Positions 9,350-17,821 of a stretch of DNA of 64,000 nucleotides are shown one piece after another; the stretch's first letter is position 1; every line of letters starts with the position of its first letter. Origin of the DNA: Flavobacterium gelidicaeli (GTDB taxonomy: Bacteria; Bacteroidota; Bacteroidia; Flavobacteriales; Flavobacteriaceae); assembly GCF_013294005.1 (NCBI RefSeq), contig NZ_JABSNK010000012.1:39871-103870 (forward strand), written 5' to 3'. The notes under the pieces are model-generated. The model worked only from the letters and a program-made list of their open reading frames with translations. It was not told the DNA's origin and made no database searches. Both the position numbers and the translations under genes were made by a program.

Positions 9350-10822
9350 ATGCATCCAATAGATTATATAATCTTTGTTGTTTACATGCTAGCTATGCTA
9401 GGTGTTGGAGTCTATTTTTATAACAAAAATAAAACAGCCGAAGACTTTTACGTAAGTGGTCGGAATATGAGTAGTTGGCACATAGGTTTATCAGTTGTTG
9501 CTACTGACGTAGGTGGCGGTTTCTCGATTGGATTAGGTGGACTTGGTTTTACAATGGGAATTTCAGGTTCTTGGATGCTTTTTACAGGATTGTTAGGCGC
9601 ATGGTTAAGCGCTGTTTACCTGATTCCGAAAGTAAGTCATTTAGGTCACAAACATAAATTTTTTACTTTCCCACAAATATTCAATCATTTTTATACGCCT
9701 AGAGTAGCGCTATTAGCAGGAATTATATCGGCTATAGGTTATATTGGTTTTACTAGTTCTCAGGTTTTAGCTGGAGCCAAATTAGCATCAGCAACCATAG
9801 ATGGATTGAATTTACAAACCGCTTTAATCGTGATGGGATTAATTGCAGTAATTTACACTGCAATTGGAGGGTTAAAAGCAGTAATTTATACCGATACAAT
9901 ACAATGGCTAATTTTAATAGGTGGTTTGGTTTTCATAGGAATTCCTATTGCTTACAATGCAGTAGGAGGATATGATGCGATAAAAGCAACTTTACCACCA
10001 GAATACCTCTCTCTTACCAATGTTTCTTGGCATCAAATCGTAAACTGGTCCATTACCATTATTCCCATATGGTTTGTGGGAATGACACTGTATCAAAGGA
10101 TTTATGCAAGTAAAGGCGAGAAAGAGGCTAAAAAAGCCTGGATAATCGCAGGAGTTTTTGAGTGGCCTATCATGGCATTTATGGGAGTTATTTTAGGTAT
10201 GCTTGCAAAAGTCGCGGCTACTAAAGGAATGTTTACCGGAATTACTGATGCTGCTTCAATGGATAGTGAAATGGGATTGCCTGTTTTACTAGCAACTATT
10301 TTACCTGTAGGTTTAATGGGATTGATGCTTTCTTCTTATTTTTCGGCGATACTTTCTACTGCTGATAGCTGTTTAATGGCAGCTTCAGGAAATATCGTAA
10401 CGGATATTATTGCTAAGTTTTCTAAAAAAGAATTAAGTCATAAAAAAGAACTGCAGCTTTCGCAAATAGTAACCTTACTCGTAGGTTTTTTTGCTATTCT
10501 TTTAGCTTCGCAAATGCAAAACGTGCTAGAACTAATGCTTTACTCCTATGCCTTTATGGTTTCGGGATTATTTGTTCCCGTTATTGGTGCTTTATTTTGG
10601 AAAAAAAGCCATCCTACAGCAGCATTTTGGAGCATGCTCCTTGGCGGAAGCACAACAATTTTTTTAATTATCAGCGAAAATGAATTACCTTTAGGAATAA
10701 AATTACCCGAACACCTGGATGCTAACGCCTATGGTATTTCGGTGTCATTGATTTTATTTGTAACAATATCACTTTATCATTATAACAAAAACAATAAACA
10801 AAATGGAATTCAAAATAATTAA
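9350..10822 (+). CDS. Sodium:solute symporter (SSS family)
   Basis: A 490-residue transporter with about 13 hydrophobic helices. The start shows the family pattern MHPIDYIIFVVYMLAMLGVGVYF, then NKTAEDFYVSGRNMSSWHIGLSVVATDVGGG. The Na+-site region is LSSYFSAILSTADSCLMAASGN in the middle helix. Such proteins import amino acids, sugars or carboxylates with Na+; the ligand is not predictable here. Its 3' end overlaps the next gene by 20 bp, and the following four genes are amino-acid-modifying enzymes, so an amino acid or N-acyl amino acid is the best guess. The ATG at 9350 is taken because the first helix begins immediately after it. Confidence 0.93.
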   Translation: MHPIDYIIFVVYMLAMLGVGVYFYNKNKTAEDFYVSGRNMSSWHIGLSVVATDVGGGFSIGLGGLGFTMGISGSWMLFTGLLGAWLSAVYLIPKVSHLGHKHKFFTFPQIFNHFYTPRVALLAGIISAIGYIGFTSSQVLAGAKLASATIDGLNLQTALIVMGLIAVIYTAIGGLKAVIYTDTIQWLILIGGLVFIGIPIAYNAVGGYDAIKATLPPEYLSLTNVSWHQIVNWSITIIPIWFVGMTLYQRIYASKGEKEAKKAWIIAGVFEWPIMAFMGVILGMLAKVAATKGMFTGITDAASMDSEMGLPVLLATILPVGLMGLMLSSYFSAILSTADSCLMAASGNIVTDIIAKFSKKELSHKKELQLSQIVTLLVGFFAILLASQMQNVLELMLYSYAFMVSGLFVPVIGALFWKKSHPTAAFWSMLLGGSTTIFLIISENELPLGIKLPEHLDANAYGISVSLILFVTISLYHYNKNNKQNGIQNN

Positions 10823-11237
10823 CGCAGCTACAGGAGCTGATCAAACTTATACAAATCAAGTAATTGCTGAGTTTCTTTTTACTCATTTAGAAGAGTACGG
10901 AGACAAAGTAGCTGACATTCTTAAATGTATAGACTACGTTATGAACCCTGATAAAGGCGGAAATATTGTGGTAGGATTAGACAATAGTAAAATTGTAGGT
11001 GTTGTGATTTTAAACAATACAGGAATGAAAGATTTTATCCCTGAAAACATCTTGGTTTATATTGCCGTTGACAATAGCCAACGTGGTAAAGGTTACGGAA
11101 AACAATTAATGGAAAAAGCCATCGCTACTGCTGAAGGAAACATTGCATTACACGTAGAACCAAATAATCCTGCTAAAAAATTATACGAAAAACTAGGTTT
11201 TACAAACAAGTACCTAGAAATGCGATTAGTAAAATAA
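10803..11237 (+). CDS. GNAT family N-acetyltransferase
   Basis: A 144-residue single-domain GNAT protein. The acetyl-CoA loop appears as VDNSQRGKGYGKQLMEKA (motif A, Q/RxxGxG/A), and motif B as AKKLYEKLGFTNKYLEM near the C-terminus. It would transfer acetyl from acetyl-CoA to an amine. Its start lies inside the last 20 bp of the symporter gene, and the amidohydrolase starts 7 bp after its stop, so it is almost certainly co-translated with them. The acceptor may be an amino acid handled by the same operon, which is inference from context. Confidence 0.9.
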   Translation: MEFKIINAATGADQTYTNQVIAEFLFTHLEEYGDKVADILKCIDYVMNPDKGGNIVVGLDNSKIVGVVILNNTGMKDFIPENILVYIAVDNSQRGKGYGKQLMEKAIATAEGNIALHVEPNNPAKKLYEKLGFTNKYLEMRLVK

Positions 11238-11244
11238 CAACAAA

Positions 11245-12396
11245 ATGAAAAAGGAAAAGTCAAGTTTAACGCTACTTACTGAGTTGCGTAAAACCTTACA
11301 TCAATATCCTGAAGTATCTGGCAAAGAAGTAAACACGGCACAACGCATTGTTTCTTTTCTTAATGAATATCCTCCTGACGAAATGATTACGGAAGTGGGG
11401 AACAACGGCATAATTGCTATTTATAACGGAAAGAAACCAGGTAAAAAAGTGCTTTTTAGATGTGAACTTGATGCTTTACCTATTGAGGAGATTAATACTT
11501 TTTCTTATCATTCTGTTTTTGATGGCGTTTCTCATAAATGTGGCCACGATGGACATATGGCAATTCTTTGTGGATTAGCTGTGGAACTCCATCATCAAAG
11601 GCCTGAATCAGGAACTGTAATTTTACTTTTTCAACCTGCCGAAGAAGATGGAAGTGGTGCCGAAAAAGTTTTTAACGATCCAAAATTTGGCGTAAAACCT
11701 GATTTTGCTTTTGCATTACACAATTTACCAGGATATCCTAAACATCAAATTATTATTAAAAACGGCACTTTTACCTGTGCCGTTAATAGTATGATTATTC
11801 AATTAAAAGGAAAAACGGCTCACGCTGGAGAACCTGAAAAAGGAATCAATCCTACCTTAGCTATTGCAGCAATAATAACCGAATTTAACAACCAGATTCA
11901 AACGGATCTTTCTAAAGAAAATTACTGCCTCGTTACTCCTATTTATACTCGAATAGGAACAAAAGCCTATGGCGTATCAGCGGGTGATGGTGAAATTCAT
12001 TTTACAGTAAGAAGCAACAGCAACTTACAAATGAGAAAAGTAGAACGTACTTTAGAAAATATAGTGAATGAAATTGCTAATCAACACCAATTATTACCTT
12101 CAATAAATTGGGTAGAAAGCTTTCAAGCAAATGAAAATAATGAGACTGTTGCCAACCATATTAGAGCTGCAGCAAATTCAAATGATTTTGACCTGCTCGA
12201 AAAACAGTTTCCATTTACATGGGGAGAAGATTTTGGTCTTTTTACACAGCAATTTCCGGGTGCGATGTTCGGTTTAGGTTCAGGTACTGATACTCCCGCT
12301 CTACACAATCCAGATTATGATTTTCCTGATGAAATAATTACAACAGGAGTTACTGTTTTTCATACAATTAGTAAACAAATATTAAATGCACACTAA
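11245..12396 (+). CDS. M20D-family amidohydrolase (N-acyl-amino-acid / hippurate hydrolase type)
   Basis: A 383-residue zinc hydrolase of the M20D/peptidase M20 family. Metal-site motifs are RCELDALPI (about residue 72), HKCGHDGHM (C99, H101, H104) and QPAEEDGSGA. The dimerisation domain includes KGKTAHAGEPEKGINP, and the C-terminal ligand region includes TPALHNPDYDFPD. Known relatives remove acyl groups from N-acyl amino acids, including N-acetyl-lysine-type substrates, hippurate and auxin conjugates. No signal peptide is visible, so it acts in the cytoplasm. The last 11 bp overlap the alanine racemase gene. A deacylase next to an acetyltransferase and two racemases points to an acylated amino acid intermediate. 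Confidence 0.92.
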   Translation: MKKEKSSLTLLTELRKTLHQYPEVSGKEVNTAQRIVSFLNEYPPDEMITEVGNNGIIAIYNGKKPGKKVLFRCELDALPIEEINTFSYHSVFDGVSHKCGHDGHMAILCGLAVELHHQRPESGTVILLFQPAEEDGSGAEKVFNDPKFGVKPDFAFALHNLPGYPKHQIIIKNGTFTCAVNSMIIQLKGKTAHAGEPEKGINPTLAIAAIITEFNNQIQTDLSKENYCLVTPIYTRIGTKAYGVSAGDGEIHFTVRSNSNLQMRKVERTLENIVNEIANQHQLLPSINWVESFQANENNETVANHIRAAANSNDFDLLEKQFPFTWGEDFGLFTQQFPGAMFGLGSGTDTPALHNPDYDFPDEIITTGVTVFHTISKQILNAH

Positions 12397-13537
12397 CTCG
12401 ATTATCGAACTCAACCGTTCGGCATATCAAAACAATATCAATTTCTTAAAAAAAACATTTGGAAAAAAAGTAGTCCTTTCCTCTGTGGTAAAAGGTAATG
12501 CTTACGGTCACGGTGTTAGAGAGTTTGTCTCTATGGCTTATGATTGTGGGGTAACTCATTTCTCTGTTTTTGATGTTGAAGAGGCAAAAGTCGTTAAAGA
12601 AACCCTATTTGATCAAGTTACTATTATGGTAATGGGACTCGTTCAAGAACAAGATATGGAATGGGTAGTTGCTAATAACGTAGAATTTTTTGTATTTGAT
12701 AAAATAAGATTAAATCAAGCGATTCGTGCAGCCAAAAAGTTAAAAAAACAAGCAATCATTCATATTGAAGCTGAAACGGGAATGAACCGAACTGGTTTTG
12801 AAAAAAAAGAACTTACAAGTATTATTCCTTACCTTAAGAAAGAAAAGGAACACCTTTACTTCAAAGGACTCTGTACACATTATGCTGGTGCAGAAAGCAT
12901 TGCAAATTATTACCGCGTAGACAAACAAATCAAAAAATTCGAAGAAATTTATCAATATCTTTGTAATAATGATTTACGTCCTGAAATAAAACATTCTGCT
13001 TGTTCAGCTGCATCGATTATGTTTCCTGAAACCCGTATGGATATGGTGCGTATAGGAATTATGCAATATGGTTTATGGTCTAGTCCAGAGGTATTTGTCA
13101 ATTTTTTAAATACTAAAAAAAATAAAACAGACCCTTTAAAGCGAGTTATTACTTGGAAAAGTAGTGTGATGAGCGTTAAAAAAGTAAGTATTGGTGATTT
13201 TATAGGATATGGAACGAGTTTTCTTGCCGAAAGGAATATGAAAATAGCAGTTATTCCTATAGGATATTCCCATGGTTATAGTCGTTCTTTGAGTAATCAA
13301 GGGCGAGTGCTAATTAATGGGCAGCGTTGCATTGTAGTAGGATCAGTAAATATGAATATGATGACTGTTGATGTTACTGACATCGAAACAGTAAAAAAAG
13401 ATGACGAAGTTGTTTTAATAGGGACACAAGAAGAACTTACGGTTTCTGTATCTTCTTTTAGTGATTTTAGTAATCAATTAAATTATGAATTATTAACCCG
13501 AATAGCAAAAACGATTCCGCGTAAAATTATAATATAA
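12386..13537 (+). CDS. Alanine racemase family enzyme (fold-type III PLP)
   Basis: A 383-residue PLP racemase. The cofactor lysine is K36 in SSVVKGNAYGHG; the central region has ETGMNRTGF and KHSACSAASI, and the C-terminal beta-domain has FIGYGTSFLAE, supplying the catalytic tyrosine, and VGSVNMNMMTVDV where classical Alr has GxVxMDQ. Length fits Alr, but several signature residues differ from housekeeping Alr, so the substrate may be another amino acid. The start overlaps the amidohydrolase by 11 bp, and the final base is the first base of the ATG of the next racemase. Two racemases in direct overlap suggest a pathway role rather than only cell-wall D-Ala supply. Confidence 0.9.
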   Translation: MHTNSIIELNRSAYQNNINFLKKTFGKKVVLSSVVKGNAYGHGVREFVSMAYDCGVTHFSVFDVEEAKVVKETLFDQVTIMVMGLVQEQDMEWVVANNVEFFVFDKIRLNQAIRAAKKLKKQAIIHIEAETGMNRTGFEKKELTSIIPYLKKEKEHLYFKGLCTHYAGAESIANYYRVDKQIKKFEEIYQYLCNNDLRPEIKHSACSAASIMFPETRMDMVRIGIMQYGLWSSPEVFVNFLNTKKNKTDPLKRVITWKSSVMSVKKVSIGDFIGYGTSFLAERNMKIAVIPIGYSHGYSRSLSNQGRVLINGQRCIVVGSVNMNMMTVDVTDIETVKKDDEVVLIGTQEELTVSVSSFSDFSNQLNYELLTRIAKTIPRKIII

Positions 13538-14610
13538 TGGCGTTTATAAAATTATATAGAAAAAAATTAGAAGAGAATTATCAATTTCTAGATACAATCT
13601 TTAAAGCTAGAAACATACAGTGGGGCGTGGTGTCAAAACTACTTTGTGGAAACAAAATATACCTAAAAGAAATAATTGCCCTGGGTGTGCGAGAAATTCA
13701 CGATTCAAGAGTAAGTAATCTAAGAAAAATTAAAGCCTTAGACCCTACGATACAAACGGTTTATATCAAGCCACCTGCAAAAAGAAGTATTGAAAACATT
13801 GTACGTTATGCTGATGTAAGTTTTAATACTGAAATTTATACCATCGAAATGCTTTCTAAAGAAGCACAAAAACAAAATAAAATTCATAAAATCATTATTA
13901 TGATTGAAATGGGTGATTTGCGTGAAGGTGTTATGGGTGAAGAGCTAATAGAGTTTTATGGTAATATTTTAAAATTACCTAATATTGAGATTCTAGGAAT
14001 TGGTACTAACTTGAACTGTTTGAGCGGTATCATGCCTACGCAAGATAAATTGATTCAATTAAGTTTATACAAACAATTAATTGAAGCTAAATTCAACATT
14101 AGTATTCCATGGGTTTCTGGAGGAACATCCGTTGCGATTCCGTTATTACTAAAAAATGCACGTCCTATGGCAGTGAATCATTTTAGGATAGGAGAAGCAT
14201 TGTTCTTTGGTAAAGACCTTTTTACTGGTGACACAATTGAAGGAATGCACAACGATGTTTTTAAATTATACTCAGAAATAATCGAAATTACCGAAAAACC
14301 TGACGCTCCTATTGGAGAATTGGGAGAAAGCGGTGTAGGAACTTCATACATAATGAATGCTGATGATGATCTAGGTGAAACATCTCTAAGAGCAATATTA
14401 GACATTGGTTTACTAGACATGCAACCACAATATATAGAACCTGAAGACGAATCAATTACTATTATTGACGCTAGTTCAGACATGCTTGTTATTGATATTT
14501 CTAACTCGAAGCAAAAATACAAAATTGGAGATTTAGTCTCTTTCAAAATAAAATACATGGGGGCACTTTACCTCTTAAATTCTGATTATATCCAGAAAAC
14601 GATTGGATAA
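13537..14610 (+). CDS. Alanine/ornithine racemase family PLP enzyme (Orr/YhfX-like)
   Basis: A 357-residue fold-type III PLP protein distinct from the preceding racemase. The PLP lysine is K34 in WGVVSKLLCGN. The segments IEMGDLREG, VSGGTSVAIPLLL, NHFRIGEALFFG and AILDIGLLDMQP are characteristic of the ornithine racemase group. These enzymes interconvert L- and D-ornithine or related basic amino acids. ATG-stop overlap of a single base with the upstream gene implies translational coupling. A strong terminator follows, so this is the last gene of the operon. Substrate is inferred from family only. Confidence 0.88.
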   Translation: MAFIKLYRKKLEENYQFLDTIFKARNIQWGVVSKLLCGNKIYLKEIIALGVREIHDSRVSNLRKIKALDPTIQTVYIKPPAKRSIENIVRYADVSFNTEIYTIEMLSKEAQKQNKIHKIIIMIEMGDLREGVMGEELIEFYGNILKLPNIEILGIGTNLNCLSGIMPTQDKLIQLSLYKQLIEAKFNISIPWVSGGTSVAIPLLLKNARPMAVNHFRIGEALFFGKDLFTGDTIEGMHNDVFKLYSEIIEITEKPDAPIGELGESGVGTSYIMNADDDLGETSLRAILDIGLLDMQPQYIEPEDESITIIDASSDMLVIDISNSKQKYKIGDLVSFKIKYMGALYLLNSDYIQKTIG

Positions 14611-14625
14611 CAGTAATACACTTTT

Positions 14626-14668
14626 AAAAAGGGAAATGAAAATTAAATTCGTTTCCCTTTTTTTTTTC
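14626..14668 (+). terminator. Strong terminator closing the symporter-racemase operon
   Basis: AAAAAGGGAAA at 14627-14637 pairs with TTTCCCTTTTT starting at 14652, with additional GAA/TTC pairing toward the loop, followed by a T-run. Confidence 0.8.
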
Positions 14669-14776
14669 GAAAAACACAAAGATTCGTTTTATGTGACGAA
14701 CAAGTGTTAATTGTTTAAATTCTTTGCTCTTTTCTCAGTTGAATGTTTATTTTTATTACAAATTAACTAAAACCAC

Positions 14777-17773
14777 ATGAAAAGAATCGTTTCCCTACTA
14801 TTTCTATTGATTTTTATTCCAAAAATTAATGCACAGGAATATTTTCCAAACAATGAAAGTATTCAACACAAAAACAATAATTATACGGCTTTTACCAATG
14901 CTAAAATTATCGTTTCCCCTTCACTAATAATTGAAAAAGGAACTTTATTGATCCAAAGCGGAAAAGTCGTTGCCGTAGGAACTGCTATTACTATTCCTAA
15001 AAATTCGGTTTCAATTAATCTCGAAGGACAATCCATTTACCCTAATTTTATAGATATGTATTCTAGCTTTGGAATCGAAAAACCAAAACGAACAGAGCGC
15101 AGTCAAGATCCTCTTTATGACACTAAAAAAGAAGGGTATTACTGGAATGAGCACATAAAACCGGAAGCAGATGCCTATCAAAATTTTAAATATGATACTA
15201 CAAAAGCCGAAGAGTTATTAAAAGCGGGTTTTGGTGTTGTAGCCACGCACATCAATGATGGTGTAGCGCAAGGAACCGGAACGCTAATTGCTTTAAATAA
15301 CGAAGAACAAAGCAACCGCTTACTTGCTGATAAAATAAGTAACAATTTTAGTTTTACTAGAAGCGTCACTTCAAATCAAGCGTATCCAAGTTCTTTGATG
15401 GGAATGATGGCTTTGCTTCGCCAAATGTATTATGACTTAGATTGGTACAAAAAAGGTAACGCTACTACAAAAGATTTATCACTTGATGCTTTAATCAAAA
15501 ATGAAAAACTAATTCAAGTATTCGCTACCGAAGATAAATTAAATAGTTTAAGAGCAGCCAAACTTGCGTCTGAATTTGGTTTAAACTACATCATGAAAGG
15601 TGGTGGAAATGAATATGAACGAATTGAAGAAATTAAGAAGACAAATGCTAAATTTATTATTCCAATAAATTTTCCAGAAGCTTTTGATGTTTCTAATCCT
15701 TATCAAGCAAGTCAATTAGATTTTGCTGATTTATTAGCATGGAATCAAGCACCAACAAATTTAAAAGTTCTTTCGGATAACGGAATAACCTTTGCTCTAA
15801 CAACTGATAATTTAAAAAAACTGGAAGATTTTAGAACCAATCTTTTAAAAGCAATTCAGTATGGTTTTGATAAAAAGAAAGCGCTTGAATCACTAACTAC
15901 TATTCCTGCTGCATTATTAGGTAGAAGTGATGAAATTGGGAGTTTGAAAGTAGGGAGCTTAGCTAATTTTTTAATTACCTCTGGTGAATTATTTGATAAG
16001 GAAACCGTAATTTATGAAAATTGGGTTCAAGGTGCTAAATATGTGATTACTGATCGAACGGTAAAAGATATTCGTGGTGAGTATACATTGAGTTTAGATA
16101 ATAAATCCTATAAGTGGAAGATTAACGGCGAAATCGCTGCTCCAAATTCAGAACTTTCAGTTACAGAAACCGAAAAATTAAACACAAAACTAAGCGTTAC
16201 TAACAATTGGGTTTCACTAATCATAAGTGCCAAAGATACTACAGCGGTAAAATTTGATCGCTTAACAGCTTATTTAGATAACAGTCAAAACATTTCGGGT
16301 AAAGCCATTTCATTTGATGGTAAAGAATCTATTTGGACTGCTACTAAAACAGCTCCTTTTGTAAAGAAAATTGATTCTACAGCTGTCAATAAAAATATTG
16401 AACTTATTCCACTTACCTATCCCAACTTAGCTTTTGGAAATGTAGAAAAACCCAAACAAGAAATTTTATTATTCAAGAATGCTACGGTATGGACAAATGA
16501 AAAAGAAGGAATTCTTGAAGAAACCGATGTGTTAGTTAAAAATGGAAAAATTACTGCAATAGGTAAAAATTTATCTGATGCGGGTGCAACAGTTATTGAT
16601 GCTAAAGGAAAGCATTTAACAAGCGGGATTATCGATGAACATTCTCATATAGCGATTTCTAGAGGGGTAAATGAAGGCGGTCATAACTCCAGTGCCGAAG
16701 TTACAATTGAAGATGTTGTTAACTCAGATGATGTCAATATCTACAGAGAACTGGCAGGTGGAGTAACTACCTCGCAATTACTCCATGGATCTGCAAATCC
16801 TATTGGTGGTCGATCTGCAATTGTAAAATGGAAATGGGGAAGCGCTCCAGAGGAAATGATCTATAAAGACTCTCCTAAATTTATAAAATTTGCTTTAGGT
16901 GAAAATGTAAAACAAGCTAATTGGGGAATAGACAACCCTACCCGATTCCCACAAACTAGAATGGGTGTTGAGCAAGTATATATGGATTATTTTCAACGTG
17001 CAAAAGAATATGATGCTGCATGGAAGGCCTATAATTCTAGCGGAAAAAAGAATAAACAAAAAGCACCTCGAAAAGATATAGAATTACAAACATTAGCTGA
17101 AATCATTAATAAAGAACGCTTTATTAGCTGCCACTCTTACATTCAGTCAGAGATATTGATGTTGATGAGCGTAGCAGAAAAATTTGATTTTAAAATAAAC
17201 ACATTTACGCACATTCTTGAAGGATATAAAGTAGCTGACAAGATGAAAGAACACGGTGCAGGAGCTTCTACATTTGCTGACTGGTGGGCTTATAAATTTG
17301 AAGTAAATGATGCTATTCCGTACAACGGACCTATCATGCACAATGCAGGATTAATAGTCGCTTATAATTCAGATGATGCCGAAATGTCTCGAAGATTAAA
17401 TCAAGAAGCTGCAAAAGCGGTGAAATATGGCGCTATCTCTGAAGAAGAGGCTTGGAAGTTTGTCACTTTAAACCCAGCAAAATTATTACATATTGACGAT
17501 AAAGTGGGAAGTATTAAAATAGGTAAAGATGCTGATATCGTTCTTTGGAACGAGAACCCTTTGTCTATTTACGCCAAAGCAGAAAAAACAATCATTGAAG
17601 GTGTTGTTTATTATGACACTACAAAAGATGCTGAAAAAAGAGTTTTAATTGCTAAAGAAAGAAACCAACTTATAGGGCAAATGCTAGAGGAAAAAAATAA
17701 AGGAATGAAAACTCAAGAGCCTAAGAAAAAAGATAAAAAAGAATACCATTGTGATACTTTAGAACAATACTAA
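14777..17773 (+). CDS. Secreted tandem amidohydrolase-family protein, first domain degenerate
   Basis: A 998-residue exported protein. The signal peptide is MKRIVSLLFLLIFIPKINAQ. The N-terminal half looks like an imidazolonepropionase-type amidohydrolase fold (TFALTTDNLKKL, GRSDEIGSLKVGSLANFLI), but the place of the metal-binding HxH reads YPNFIDMYSSFG, so no metal site is visible. The second half starts near residue 565 and is complete: GIIDEHSHIAIS (H622, H624), FISCHSYIQSE, FTHILEGYKV and AYNSDDAEM supply the expected ligands, ending with KVGSIKIGKDADIVLWNENP. A short Lys-rich tail follows. The next gene starts within 50 bp and encodes another amidohydrolase-like protein. The two probably act together in the periplasm; substrate unknown. 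Confidence 0.9.
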   Translation: MKRIVSLLFLLIFIPKINAQEYFPNNESIQHKNNNYTAFTNAKIIVSPSLIIEKGTLLIQSGKVVAVGTAITIPKNSVSINLEGQSIYPNFIDMYSSFGIEKPKRTERSQDPLYDTKKEGYYWNEHIKPEADAYQNFKYDTTKAEELLKAGFGVVATHINDGVAQGTGTLIALNNEEQSNRLLADKISNNFSFTRSVTSNQAYPSSLMGMMALLRQMYYDLDWYKKGNATTKDLSLDALIKNEKLIQVFATEDKLNSLRAAKLASEFGLNYIMKGGGNEYERIEEIKKTNAKFIIPINFPEAFDVSNPYQASQLDFADLLAWNQAPTNLKVLSDNGITFALTTDNLKKLEDFRTNLLKAIQYGFDKKKALESLTTIPAALLGRSDEIGSLKVGSLANFLITSGELFDKETVIYENWVQGAKYVITDRTVKDIRGEYTLSLDNKSYKWKINGEIAAPNSELSVTETEKLNTKLSVTNNWVSLIISAKDTTAVKFDRLTAYLDNSQNISGKAISFDGKESIWTATKTAPFVKKIDSTAVNKNIELIPLTYPNLAFGNVEKPKQEILLFKNATVWTNEKEGILEETDVLVKNGKITAIGKNLSDAGATVIDAKGKHLTSGIIDEHSHIAISRGVNEGGHNSSAEVTIEDVVNSDDVNIYRELAGGVTTSQLLHGSANPIGGRSAIVKWKWGSAPEEMIYKDSPKFIKFALGENVKQANWGIDNPTRFPQTRMGVEQVYMDYFQRAKEYDAAWKAYNSSGKKNKQKAPRKDIELQTLAEIINKERFISCHSYIQSEILMLMSVAEKFDFKINTFTHILEGYKVADKMKEHGAGASTFADWWAYKFEVNDAIPYNGPIMHNAGLIVAYNSDDAEMSRRLNQEAAKAVKYGAISEEEAWKFVTLNPAKLLHIDDKVGSIKIGKDADIVLWNENPLSIYAKAEKTIIEGVVYYDTTKDAEKRVLIAKERNQLIGQMLEEKNKGMKTQEPKKKDKKEYHCDTLEQY

Positions 17774-17821
17774 AAACTTAAACTGATGAATCACAATTTT
17801 AAAAATATAACTCAAAAAAAC

